Positions 1 through 7,440 of a stretch of DNA of 64,000 nt are shown in pieces. Numbering within the stretch: the first letter of the stretch is position 1; each line of letters opens with the position of its first letter. The notes under the pieces were generated by a model, which saw nothing but the letters and a program-made list of their open reading frames with translations, searched no databases and was not told where the DNA came from. The translations under genes and the position numbers were made by a program. This DNA comes from Promicromonosporaceae bacterium (GTDB lineage Bacteria; Actinomycetota; Actinomycetes; Actinomycetales; Cellulomonadaceae), in contig WRHK01000018.1 of NCBI GenBank assembly GCA_009783295.1, forward strand, positions 1 to 64,000, given 5' to 3'.

Positions 1-147
1 ACCCCGAAGGAACTCATATGCAATCGCAGGGCAAGCGGCCACGGTTACCTTCAGCCGCCGAGACTCGCTCTGGAGCAACTCGATGGCGTCAGCGTTGACG
101 AAGTATGTCCAGACGTTGTTGTCGGGAAGCAGGACGGGTCGCACCAC
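1..147 (-). CDS. PIN-like domain protein, N-terminal part only (runs off the window)
   Basis: The reverse strand reads 49 codons from a GTG at 147, with an in-frame TAG four codons upstream, so the start must be this GTG or the next one at 144. The protein begins VVRPVLLPDNNVWTYF and later reads ACPAIAYEFLR. A hydrophobic strand ending in an acidic residue, followed about 37 residues later by a helix-borne Glu, is the spacing of the first two metal ligands of PIN-domain (VapC-type) nucleases. The remaining acidic residues lie outside the window. It could be the toxin of a toxin-antitoxin pair; no clear antitoxin is visible upstream. A short frame at 89-388 on the same strand overlaps it by 59 nt and is not convincing. 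Seen: the residues. Inferred: nuclease function. Confidence 0.5.
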   Translation of the reverse strand, partial: MVRPVLLPDNNVWTYFVNADAIELLQSESRRLKVTVAACPAIAYEFLRG

Positions 148-576
148 GTGCCGAATCTAGACCTTTCTGAGCGGCGACGACTCGACCAAACATTCCTGGT
201 CGTCCAACGGTGCACGGTCGAACGGTGACCCACGACCGCGCTGCTACGTCGTTGACCTCCGCGGCTCTCAAGACCGCACGGACGACGTCTAGACGCTGCT
301 CCACCAGAGACAAGACGACCGGTACCAATCCGGCCTCCCCGATCCCCTGGACGTCCGCGGCGACGTCCAGGCCCATGGTGCCGATCACGCGAGATGTCGC
401 ACATCAGTTGGCGCGGCGATGTCGCGCATCACCCGGCACACGACACTGTCTTGAGCCGCGCGCCGTGAGAACTTTCCTTACTGGCTCAAGCGCGCGGCTT
501 CGCCGCGCGGGCCGGCCTCCCGGGCGGGGCCCCGCGCTCCGCTCGCTGACGCTCGCTGCGCGCACCCCACCCGTCC

Positions 577-592
577 GGCCGGCCAGGTGCAC
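577..592 (+). repeat. 16-bp direct repeat, copy 1 (copy 2 at 1411-1426)
   Basis: GGCCGGCCAGGTGCAC occurs exactly at 577-592 and again at 1411-1426 in the same orientation. The copies are 834 bp apart and bracket the DUF4259 gene. No transposase or integrase is visible nearby, so a mobile origin is only a guess. The repeat contains the palindrome GGCCGGCC and could be chance in DNA of this composition. Confidence 0.6.
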
Positions 593-596
593 GACG

Positions 597-630
597 AAGG
601 GCGGCTCCGAGACACACCGGAACCGCCCTT
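597..630 (-). terminator. Hairpin downstream of the DUF4259 gene
   Basis: AAGGGCGG (597-604) pairs with CCGCCCTT (623-630), and TCCG (606-609) pairs with CGGA (618-621), around an 8-nt loop. It lies about 55 nt past the stop of the reverse-strand gene ending at 684. On that strand the stem ends in CCTT, with no long U tract. Confidence 0.5.
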
Positions 631-683
631 GCCACGCGAACTGCGAACGCGTCGCGGACGCTGGCCTCGTCGCATGCGCCCGC

Positions 684-1073
684 CTACAGCGCCGACGGCA
701 TCGCGCTCCGCGACACTTCCAGCCACTCCTCGAGTGCGCTCGACTCCTCCCAAAGCGCGTACAGCTCCGACCCCGCGCTGCCGGAGAGCGCGCGCGTGAT
801 CTGAGCGCGCACCCAGGTCACGAGCTCCGGCGTGATCTCAAGCCTGAAGTCCGTGCGGTCGACCTCCGGCACCGTAGGACCAGCCTCACCGCGCTCCGAT
901 CGAATGATCGCGCCGAGCGCGATGGCCATCTGGCCACCGTCGACCTCGAGATAGTCGGGGTCGCCGAACGACTCCTCGATGGTTCCGGCGTCGTTGAAGT
1001 AGCCGTTCGCGATCTCGTACAGCAGGTCCATCGCTGCATCGTTCTCGAACGGGCCGGTTCCTGAGGCACCCAT
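684..1073 (-). CDS. DUF4259 domain-containing protein
   Basis: This 129-aa protein begins MGASGTGPFENDAAMDLL. The family opening is G-x-x-G-x-G-P-F-x-N-D-x-A and fixes the start at the ATG at 1073; the frame extends upstream but loses similarity. The rest is a small, acidic, mostly helical protein ending in a Glu-rich C-terminus (WEESSALEEWLEV). DUF4259 proteins are small cytoplasmic proteins of unknown role, often found among accessory genes and lipoprotein- or immunity-like clusters. Here the gene stands alone between two copies of a 16-bp repeat. Family membership rests on the N-terminal motif; the function is unknown. Confidence 0.75.
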   Translation of the reverse strand: MGASGTGPFENDAAMDLLYEIANGYFNDAGTIEESFGDPDYLEVDGGQMAIALGAIIRSERGEAGPTVPEVDRTDFRLEITPELVTWVRAQITRALSGSAGSELYALWEESSALEEWLEVSRSAMPSAL

Positions 1074-1603
1074 GGCGGCGATGGTAGGGCTCGGTGCAAG
1101 CCGCGCCAAGGACGTAGAGGCACTACCACTGTTTGCCCTTCGGCTCACGTTCCGGCCCGCACCGACAGCCGAGCATTCGGCCGACTCCACCCCGCGTCAA
1201 GGGCGCCTACGGCGTCGCTGCGCGATGGGCTGCGCCCACCCTTGACCCGGGCCTCCGTCGTCCTCTTGTGCTCCGCTGTCGGTTCGGCGCCTCGGAGTGT
1301 CCCCACCTCCGACATGGCAGCTCCGGCGGGCCTGGCGCCGCACCGGGGTCTACTTCCTGCCCTTCTTGAACCCCGCGAACGAGGACAACCCGAGTGCGTC
1401 CTTACCGACAGGCCGGCCAGGTGCACCGAGCGTAGACCCCGCAACTCACCGTTTTCACTCCTCTTTGCCGGCCAAGCCAGCGTGAAAACGTACAACACGT
1501 TACACGCCAAGACGAGACGTCGCCCCAGGTCAGATGCCAGATCGTCCAGCCCGGCCAACCCGGTCAAAACGGCGCGCTCGAACCTCACCGCTACCGCGTT
1601 CTG

Positions 1604-1643
1604 AAGGACCCCAGCCGCAGGATTCTGCGGATCTGGGGTCCTT
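1604..1643 (+). terminator. Strong hairpin with no obvious upstream gene
   Basis: AAGGACCCCAG (1604-1614) pairs with CTGGGGTCCTT (1633-1643). Inside it CCGCAG (1615-1620) pairs with CTGCGG (1625-1630) around GATT. The sequence CGTCTTT follows, which suits a forward intrinsic terminator. No convincing gene ends just before it. Confidence 0.6.
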
Positions 1644-1816
1644 CGTCTTTCCCCGTACTGCTCTTTCACTGATCTCTCCGTCGGAGAGCAAGTCCGCGGA
1701 CGCCTGGTTGACGAGCCCGTCGATGACGCAGCGCAGTTCTGGGGACACGCGGTTCCCGTTCACGTAGTGCAGTCGGGTCGTCGCCTCCGCCTCGACCGGC
1801 CGGCAAGGACGTGACC

Positions 1817-1839
1817 GGCTCCGGGACAGTCCCGGAACC
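1817..1839 (-). terminator. Hairpin downstream of the PH-domain gene
   Basis: GGCTCCGGGA (1817-1826) and TCCCGGAACC (1830-1839) pair with one mismatch around a 3-nt loop, about 60 nt beyond the end of the reverse-strand gene at 1900-2373. Confidence 0.4.
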
Positions 1840-1899
1840 GCCTCAACCAGGCGCCACGTGTCCGCGACGCTATGCCGGCCCGCCGCGGGGCCGTGCAGC

Positions 1900-2373
1900 T
1901 CACTCTGCTTGGCTGCCCACTTGCAGGTCCTCGATCGCGTTGCGGAGCGCCGCCGCCCGACGATCGGCTGGGTGGTTCGGCCTCGGCGCTCGAAAGCTAT
2001 AGGCGGATAGCTGCGTGAGTTTGACCTCGCTGTCGTCGGTGAGTCTGAGCACCGGGAGCCGAGTGTCAGCGACCGTGTTGTGTCCCTCCATTACGGCCAC
2101 GTCTGCGACGGAGGACAAAGCGTATGTGCGGGTGCGGGCAAACCCGCGAACCCGGACGCCGCTGCGCGATACCTTCACGCTCATGAATAGGGGGCGGACG
2201 GTCGCCCAGGCCCCAAGGAGGGTCAGGGCCACTCCGAGAACGTACCCGAATGCATCCGTGCCTTCGCCGAAATAGGACAGGCCGAGCGCCAGGGCCACGA
2301 CCCCAAGGGTGCTGCCGAGCACCATCCATGCTGAGCGGACCGTCGTGGTCCGCGAAGGCGCGCTCATCGGCAA
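1900..2373 (-). CDS. Small membrane protein with bacterial PH-like domain
   Basis: This 157-aa protein has two adjacent hydrophobic segments (about residues 14-34 and 41-60). A soluble part starting SVKVSRSGVRVRGFARTRTYALSSVADVAV follows, with the beta-rich pattern of bacterial pleckstrin-homology-like (bPH) domains. The C-terminus (PRPNHPADRRAAALRNAIEDL) looks helical. The start is probably the TTG at 2373, because GGAGG lies 8 nt upstream; the ATG at 2367 is too far from that site. It follows the gene ending at 2377 by 3 nt, so the two are likely co-transcribed. bPH membrane proteins often contribute to envelope stress responses; no specific role can be read here. Confidence 0.65.
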   Translation of the reverse strand: MPMSAPSRTTTVRSAWMVLGSTLGVVALALGLSYFGEGTDAFGYVLGVALTLLGAWATVRPLFMSVKVSRSGVRVRGFARTRTYALSSVADVAVMEGHNTVADTRLPVLRLTDDSEVKLTQLSAYSFRAPRPNHPADRRAAALRNAIEDLQVGSQAE

Positions 2374-2376
2374 CCG

Positions 2377-2907
2377 TCAGTCCTCCGAGAGCTCGCGGCG
2401 GAGTCGCTGCGCGAAGGCCAGCAGCAGCCCGAACCGGGCACGATCTGCCGACGCGACAGGAGCGTCAGGCTGCTCGCCCAGGTGCATCAATGCGGAATCG
2501 AGCACGACGCGAGATGCGCCGTCGCCTCGTGCGTTGCTGTCCCGCAACGCTGGCACCGCGCCATGTCCCGCGTGTACGACCGCGACTGTGGCGAGCGCCG
2601 GTGCCGTGAGCGAACCCATCGACGCGAGCAGGCTCTCAAGGACTAGCTTCGAGATGTCATGCGAGTTGAGCCGGAGGCTCAACCAAGCCCCTATGACAAC
2701 CGGGCGCCAATGGCTGGTCTGCAGGAGCCAAGAGACATCGTCTACGTCGGCTGTCCGGCCGACTCGCACCAGCTCGCCCCACGTGTCCTGTTCCACCCGG
2801 ATGGCATTCAGGCCCATGACGTGCAGGTAGAACGGCGCGACGAATGTCGACTCGCGTGGCGTGAGCGTCACGGGTGGCCCTCTTTCACGAGGCGCAAGCA
2901 TGCCCAT
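2377..2907 (-). CDS. DUF6000-like protein
   Basis: This protein of up to 176 aa has a region FVAPFYLHVMGL followed by SHWRPVVIGAWLSLRLNSHDISKLVLESLL. I recognise that order (V-x-PFY, then WRP-x-x-x-G-A-W) as typical of the DUF6000 family of helical proteins of unknown function. Two starts compete: ATG at 2907 with a weak site, and GTG at 2871 preceded by AGAGGG at good spacing. The shorter form (about 164 aa) keeps the whole conserved part. It runs directly into the PH-domain gene, 3 nt away. It has no signal peptide or membrane segment. The family call is from memory of motifs and is moderately secure. Confidence 0.6.
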   Translation of the reverse strand: MGMLAPRERGPPVTLTPRESTFVAPFYLHVMGLNAIRVEQDTWGELVRVGRTADVDDVSWLLQTSHWRPVVIGAWLSLRLNSHDISKLVLESLLASMGSLTAPALATVAVVHAGHGAVPALRDSNARGDGASRVVLDSALMHLGEQPDAPVASADRARFGLLLAFAQRLRRELSED

Positions 2908-2967
2908 CCGCGCGACTGACCGCCAGAGGGAACCTCCCCGCCAGCCGACTGATGGCCGCGAGACACG

Positions 2968-2995
2968 CTTGACACCCCCCGCAACCCGGATAAGT
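2968..2995 (+). promoter_or_regulatory. Promoter of the GH10 xylanase gene, with overlapping palindrome
   Basis: TTGACA (2968-2973) and TAAGTT (2990-2995) are separated by 16 bp, a good housekeeping-type promoter. It implies a start near 3002 and an 80-nt leader. The -10 sits inside the imperfect palindrome GGATAAGTTTAGCC (2987-3000; 10 of 14 positions symmetric), a plausible repressor site. No CebR-type box is present here. Confidence 0.5.
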
Positions 2996-3083
2996 TTAGC
3001 CGCGCAACAATCTCGACGAAGAGACCATTTGCACCGAACCGGCCGTGCGCATCGACGCGAACGGCGGCATCTGGAGGAGCTTC

Positions 3084-5138
3084 ATGTCCCACCACCCCCC
3101 ATCGACCGCGACCCGGCGCGCGGCTCGTCCTGTCCTCTTCACCGTGCTCGCGGGCCTCGCGGCGCTGGCCGTCCAGGGGGCTGCCTCGCCGGCGCTCGCG
3201 GCGTCGGCGACCGACCTGCCGCCGACGGGCCAGACCTATGACCACTACCCGGCGATGAAGGACGTCTACAAGGACTACTTCACGTTCGGTACGTTCGGCT
3301 CGTCCGCGGACGCCAACGCGATGATGTACGAGTACGCGTCGTTCACGCCGGGCAACGAGATGAAGCCCGAGGACACCGAGCTGAACAAGGGCGTGTTCAC
3401 GTTCGACGCGGCGGACGCCCTGTTCGCCCAGTACTCGGCGCTGAGCCCGGACGTGAAGTTCTACGGCCACACGCTCGCGTGGCAGTCCCAGACGCCGACC
3501 TGGATGTGGGACGCGCCGCCGGCCCGCTTCGGCCAGCCGGGCACGTTCGACCACGACACGGCGCTGGCCAACCTGGACAACCACATCGACGCCGTCCTGG
3601 GCCATTTCGGCAGCCGGCTGCAGGCGATCGACGTCGTGAACGAGGCTGTGGGCACCGCGAACCCTGCGGACTGGCGGGCCTCGCTGGCCAAGGGCGAGGG
3701 CTGGTACCAGGCGCTGGGCGCGGACTTCGTCGAGGACGCGTTCGTCGAGGCCGCCAAGGTGGTCGACGCCAACGGCTGGAACGTGAAGCTCACCTACAAC
3801 GACTTCGGCCTGGACTCCCCGGCCAAGGCGCAGGTGGTCTACAACATGGTCAAGGACATCAACGCGAAGCACGCGGGCGAGCGTCCGAACGGCAAGCCGC
3901 TGATCGAGGTCATCGGCATGCAGGACCACGACAACCTGGACACCAAGGCGTCCGACGTCGAGAACACGCTCAAGCTTTTCGGCACGCTGGGGAACGTCGA
4001 CGTCAACATCTCGGAGATGGACATCGCGCTGCCGCCGGGCACGCTGACGCCGGAGAACGAGAACAACCAGGGCATGAAGTACGCGGAGCTGTTCAAGGTG
4101 TTCCGCGACTACGCCGCCGGGCCGGCCAACACGACCAGCAACCCGCACATCATCACCGCGGTGAAGCTGGCGGGCCTGCGTGACGCGATCACCGGCTGGA
4201 AGGCCGGCGAGTTCACCATGCCCTTCGACTCGGACGGCCACGCCAAGCAGGCGCTGCTCGGCATCCTCTACCCCGACGAGTTCCTCGCCACGCACCAGTA
4301 CATCGACACGTCCGGCGGGGAGCAGAAGGCGCCGGTGCCCGGCGTCCACGTCTTCGACACCTCGAAGGGCGACTCCTGGAGCGGCGCCAACATCATCCTG
4401 GGCGACGACGCGTCGGTGTGGCCGTGGTCCACGACCGACGACGGCCAGGTGGCGTTCCGCCCCGAGGCCGGCGCGACCTACCGCCTGACGGTCAACTACA
4501 CGGCCAAGGGCACGACGTCGATCCGCGAGCGCTGGGTCAAGGACGACACGAACGGCGCGTACACCGCCGCCGACGGGTCCGTCGTCAACAACCACCCGTT
4601 CTCGGCGAACACGGTCGGCAACTTCATCCCGGCGTACTTCAACAGCGGGATGGTCAACGCGGGCTCGTACACGCTGGTCAACGAGCTGACGCTCGACGGG
4701 TCGCAGCAGGCCGACGGGCTGATCGGCAACATCGCCATCCGCGGTGGCGGCGGCGGCAACGCCTTCTCCATCAACACGATCAAGGTCGAGAAGCTGGGTG
4801 CCGACGGCAACCAGACCGTCGTCAACTGGCCCGACGGCATCCCGGCGGCCCCGGCGACGACGCTCACCTACCAGGGCAACAACTGGGTGAGCGTCTCCCT
4901 CGCGGCCCAGGCCACCGCCCCGGCGACCCTGGCCCGCACCGAGTACCGGATCGACGGCGGCGACTGGGTCACCTACGACCAGCCGTTCATCATCAAGCGC
5001 GCCGACCGCCAGACGCTCGAGTACCGCAGCGTCGACTCGTTCGGCACCGTCGAGCAGGACCGTTGCGTGAGCGTCGCCCCGGGCGACGGGACGGTGAACG
5101 TCCAGGTCACGCCTGACGCCGCGAGCACGTGCAGCTGA
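3084..5138 (+). CDS. Secreted GH10 endo-beta-1,4-xylanase, multidomain
   Basis: This 684-aa secreted enzyme predicted to hydrolyse xylan backbones starts at the ATG 6 nt after GGAGGA. Residues 1-40 form a signal peptide ending PALAA. The GH10 barrel spans about residues 50-410: VVNEAV carries the acid/base Glu187, ISEMDI carries the nucleophile Glu311, and HTLAWQSQTPTW is the usual substrate-site strand. After it, about residues 420-575 look like a beta-sandwich of carbohydrate-binding type that I cannot assign to a CBM family. Residues about 600-670 (TEYRIDGGDWVTYDQPFII) resemble an OmpL47/chitobiase C-terminal-type beta domain. It is a single gene with its own promoter and a palindrome after the stop. 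No linker-borne CBM2 is present, unlike many actinobacterial xylanases. Confidence 0.93.
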   Translation: MSHHPPSTATRRAARPVLFTVLAGLAALAVQGAASPALAASATDLPPTGQTYDHYPAMKDVYKDYFTFGTFGSSADANAMMYEYASFTPGNEMKPEDTELNKGVFTFDAADALFAQYSALSPDVKFYGHTLAWQSQTPTWMWDAPPARFGQPGTFDHDTALANLDNHIDAVLGHFGSRLQAIDVVNEAVGTANPADWRASLAKGEGWYQALGADFVEDAFVEAAKVVDANGWNVKLTYNDFGLDSPAKAQVVYNMVKDINAKHAGERPNGKPLIEVIGMQDHDNLDTKASDVENTLKLFGTLGNVDVNISEMDIALPPGTLTPENENNQGMKYAELFKVFRDYAAGPANTTSNPHIITAVKLAGLRDAITGWKAGEFTMPFDSDGHAKQALLGILYPDEFLATHQYIDTSGGEQKAPVPGVHVFDTSKGDSWSGANIILGDDASVWPWSTTDDGQVAFRPEAGATYRLTVNYTAKGTTSIRERWVKDDTNGAYTAADGSVVNNHPFSANTVGNFIPAYFNSGMVNAGSYTLVNELTLDGSQQADGLIGNIAIRGGGGGNAFSINTIKVEKLGADGNQTVVNWPDGIPAAPATTLTYQGNNWVSVSLAAQATAPATLARTEYRIDGGDWVTYDQPFIIKRADRQTLEYRSVDSFGTVEQDRCVSVAPGDGTVNVQVTPDAASTCS

Positions 5139-5147
5139 TGTAGCACC

Positions 5148-5191
5148 GGTCGAGCCTGTCGGGACCCGTCGCGGTCTCGACAGGCTCGACC
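5148..5191. terminator. 19-bp-arm inverted repeat, bidirectional terminator or REP-like element
   Basis: Arms 5148-5166 and 5173-5191 are complementary over 19 bp with one mismatch; the outer 14 bp (GGTCGAGCCTGTCG and its complement) are perfect. It sits between the converging xylanase and LysR genes. The core (ggtcgagcctgtcg / cgacaggctcgacc) resembles palindromes scattered between genes in many actinobacteria, so it may be a dispersed repeat used as a terminator. Confidence 0.7.
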
Positions 5192-5210
5192 ACCCGCCCG
5201 GTCGCGGGGG

Positions 5211-6095
5211 TCAGTACGCCGCGACCAGCCGCTCCAGCAGCGCTGCCGTCGCCGCGCTGACCGACGTCCGCGTCACGACGCTGAACTCCCACTCGATGCG
5301 CTCGGCGAGCGGCACGACGACGGTGCCGTCGGGGGGCGGGACCAGCAGCTCAGGCAACAGGGCGACCCCCAGCCCGGCGCCGACGAACGCGGGGATCGCC
5401 GACGTCTCGGTCACCTCCGCGCTGACCACGCGCGTGACCCCGCGAGCGCCCAGGGCGGCGTCGAGCACGTCGCGGTTGCCGAACCCGACGGGCGCGTCGA
5501 CGAAGCTCTCGTCGGCGAGGTCCTCGAGCCGCACCGAGCGCCGCGACGCGAGCTGGTGGCCTTCCGGGAGCACGGCGGCGAACGGCGAGGCCGCGAGCCG
5601 GTGCACGGCGAGCCCGGGTGCCGCCGACGCGGGCAGGCCGAACAGCGTGAGGTCCAGTCGCCCGCGCCGGACGGCGTCGGCCAGCTCGCCGGACCCGGCC
5701 GACGAGGCGCGGAGCCGCAGGTCCACGCGGGGGTGGTCGCGGCGGAACGCGCCGATCACCCGCGGGATGGCGAGATAGCTGACGCTGGTGAAGACGCCGA
5801 TCCGGAGCTCGCCTCGCAGCTCGCCGCGCGGGTCGGCGGCGGTCCGGGCGCGCGCCTCGGCCTCGGCGAGCGCCCGCAGCGCGGGCAGCACGGCCTCGCC
5901 GGCGGGGGTGATCCGCACGCCGCGCTGGTCGCGCTCGAAGAGCACGGTGCCGAGCTCCTTCTCCAGCGAGCGGATGCCGGCGGAGACGGTGGACTGGACC
6001 GCGAACACGCGCTGCGCCGCGCGCGTGAAGCTCAGCTCGTCGGCGACGGCGATCGCGTACTCGACCTGTCGGGTGTCCACGGCGTCAGCCTCCAT
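5211..6095 (-). CDS. LysR-family transcriptional regulator
   Basis: This 294-aa protein has the standard LysR layout. An N-terminal winged helix (VEYAIAVADELSFTRAAQRVFAVQSTVSAGIRSLE, about residues 11-45) is followed by a two-lobe effector domain (about 95-290, opening ELRIGVFTSVSYLAIP). It is divergent from an MFS transporter 63 bp away, the usual arrangement for a LysR protein controlling its neighbour. An ATCGAT-N7-ATCGAT repeat lies between them. The start at ATG 6095 is kept; GTG a few codons in is an alternative that does not change the domain. The effector is not predictable. Confidence 0.9.
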   Translation of the reverse strand: MEADAVDTRQVEYAIAVADELSFTRAAQRVFAVQSTVSAGIRSLEKELGTVLFERDQRGVRITPAGEAVLPALRALAEAEARARTAADPRGELRGELRIGVFTSVSYLAIPRVIGAFRRDHPRVDLRLRASSAGSGELADAVRRGRLDLTLFGLPASAAPGLAVHRLAASPFAAVLPEGHQLASRRSVRLEDLADESFVDAPVGFGNRDVLDAALGARGVTRVVSAEVTETSAIPAFVGAGLGVALLPELLVPPPDGTVVVPLAERIEWEFSVVTRTSVSAATAALLERLVAAY

Positions 6096-6102
6096 CGGCG
6101 AT

Positions 6103-6121
6103 ATCGATTGCCGTCATCGAT
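6103..6121. promoter_or_regulatory. Candidate LysR operator
   Basis: ATCGAT (6103-6108) and ATCGAT (6116-6121) are separated by 7 bp in the 63-bp divergent region between the LysR gene and the MFS gene. Repeats with dyad symmetry about this size are typical of LysR binding sites, though the classic T-N11-A form is not strict here. Confidence 0.4.
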
Positions 6122-6158
6122 CATAGTCGTTGGACACGATGACCTGCCCGGGCGAAAC

Positions 6159-7379
6159 ATGGCAACCATGACCGCCACGCTTGCCGCCCCCGTCCGGGCC
6201 ACCCCGGCCCGCCTCCCCCACGGGGCGGGGTTCTGGATCATCGCCCTCGCCTTCGCCGCGCAGATGGCGTTCTGCGCGGTCCCGACGCCGCTCTACGCGA
6301 TCTACCAGCAGCGCGACGGGTTCCCGACGATCCTCGTCACGGTCGTCTTCGCCGCGTACGCCGTCGGCGTGATGCTGAGCCTCTATCTCGCGGGGCACGT
6401 CTCCGACTGGCTGGGGCGGCGTCGCGTCATCCTGGCCGCGCTGCTGATCCAGGTGCTCGCCGCGGTGCTGTTCCTCGCCTGGGACGGCCTCGCCGGGCTG
6501 GTCGTCGCGCGCTTCGTCAGCGGGCTCGGCATCGGCATCCTGACCGCGACCGCCACGGCGCACCTGTCCGAGCTCGGCGCCGCGACGAACCGCTCTCAGG
6601 GCGGTGCCGCGATCGTCTCGACCTTCGCGAACCTCGGCGGCATCGGCCTGGGCCCGCTCGTCGGGGGGATGCTGGCGACCTGGTCGTCGCGGCCGCTCGT
6701 GGTGCCCTACGTGGTCTTCGCCGTGCTGCTGGCGGCGCTCGCCGTCCTGGTCGCGTTCGTCCCCGAGACGGTGGAGCGCCGGGAGGAGCGACCCGCCTAC
6801 CGCCCCCAGCGGGTCGCGGTGCCCGCGGCGGGGCGCGGTGCGTTCTGGGCCGCCTCCGCGGCGGCGTTCGGCGCGTTCGCGGTGTTCGGCACCTTCTCCG
6901 GGTTGTCGTCGACGTTCCTCGTGGGCATCCTCGGGCAGCGGTCGCACCTGCTCGCCGGCGTCGCGCCGTTCCTCGTGTTCATGGCGGCCGCCGTCGCCCA
7001 GGTGGTGACCGTCCGGCTCGGGACGCGGCCCCAGATCGGCCTCTCGATCGCGCTGGCGGTCACGGGTCTCGCCGGCCTCGGCGTGGCCGCCGTCGTCGCC
7101 TCGCTGCCGCTGTTCCTGCTCGGCGGCGCGATCGCCGGCGCCGGCATCGGCATCCTGTTCCGGGGCGCGCTGGCCAGCGTGGCCGCCGTCGCCGCGCCGG
7201 AGCGGCGGGGCGAGGCGCTCGCGGGCGTCTTCCTCATCGCCTACGCGGGCATGACGGTGCCGCCGCTGCTCACGGCCGCGGCCTTGAGCGTGTGGCCTGC
7301 CGTCGGCGTGCTCGTCGGGCTGGCCGCCTTCGCGGCGGTGCTCGTCGGCGTCTCCGGCTCCCGGATGCTCCGCCGCTGA
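6159..7379 (+). CDS. MFS transporter
   Basis: This 406-aa protein is built almost entirely of hydrophobic segments consistent with 12 helices. It has the MFS loop 2-3 signature GHVSDWLGRRRVILAALLIQV and a central charged loop (VPETVERREERPAYRPQ, near residue 205). The start is the ATG at 6159 or 6168. The family exports drugs or metabolites or imports sugars by proton coupling; the substrate cannot be read. Divergence from a LysR regulator suggests inducible efflux. It ends just before a 15-bp perfect hairpin. Confidence 0.85.
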   Translation: MATMTATLAAPVRATPARLPHGAGFWIIALAFAAQMAFCAVPTPLYAIYQQRDGFPTILVTVVFAAYAVGVMLSLYLAGHVSDWLGRRRVILAALLIQVLAAVLFLAWDGLAGLVVARFVSGLGIGILTATATAHLSELGAATNRSQGGAAIVSTFANLGGIGLGPLVGGMLATWSSRPLVVPYVVFAVLLAALAVLVAFVPETVERREERPAYRPQRVAVPAAGRGAFWAASAAAFGAFAVFGTFSGLSSTFLVGILGQRSHLLAGVAPFLVFMAAAVAQVVTVRLGTRPQIGLSIALAVTGLAGLGVAAVVASLPLFLLGGAIAGAGIGILFRGALASVAAVAAPERRGEALAGVFLIAYAGMTVPPLLTAAALSVWPAVGVLVGLAAFAAVLVGVSGSRMLRR

Positions 7380-7392
7380 GACGACACGGCGA

Positions 7393-7424
7393 AGGGCCCC
7401 GGATCCGCACGGATCCGGGGCCCT
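7393..7424. terminator. Bidirectional terminator between MFS and S53 protease genes
   Basis: Perfect 15-bp arms (7393-7407 and 7410-7424; stem begins AGGGCCCCGGATCCG) with a 2-nt loop. It lies between two converging genes, 13 nt after one stop and 16 nt from the other. Confidence 0.85.
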
Positions 7425-7440
7425 ACGTCGATCCGGTCTG

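Larger units (their letters stand above)
148..683. other. Gene-poor stretch
   Basis: No convincing gene. A reverse-strand frame (89-388) has an alpha-helical-looking N-terminus but loses normal composition in its second half and overlaps the PIN gene. The stretch 480-592 is extremely GC-rich, with several self-complementary runs (for example around 489-509). It contains the first copy of a 16-bp direct repeat (577-592) and ends in a hairpin at 597-630. It looks like decayed or non-coding accessory DNA. Confidence 0.5.
1074..1899. other. 826-bp gene-poor stretch with a strong hairpin
   Basis: No reading frame shows a recognisable domain. Both strands have open frames (for example 1145-1669 on the reverse strand and 1242-1604 forward), as expected at this GC content, but composition and lack of ribosome-binding sites argue against them. 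The stretch holds repeat copy 2 (1411-1426) and two hairpins (1604-1643 and 1817-1839). The 1604-1643 hairpin is a good forward terminator with no gene in front of it, so a forward-strand gene may have decayed here. Confidence 0.5.

Noticed and set aside
89..388. Possible antitoxin upstream of the PIN gene
   Set aside because: Overlaps the PIN start by 59 nt, no ribosome site, no antitoxin motif.
1145..1669. Reverse-strand frame containing FERAVLTGLAGLDDLASDLG
   Set aside because: No recognisable family, crosses a terminator, no Shine-Dalgarno.
2868..4595. Long reverse-strand open frame opposite the GH10 gene
   Set aside because: Arg/Val/Gly-rich composition typical of antisense shadows at high GC; the forward frame has a signal peptide, catalytic motifs and a Shine-Dalgarno.
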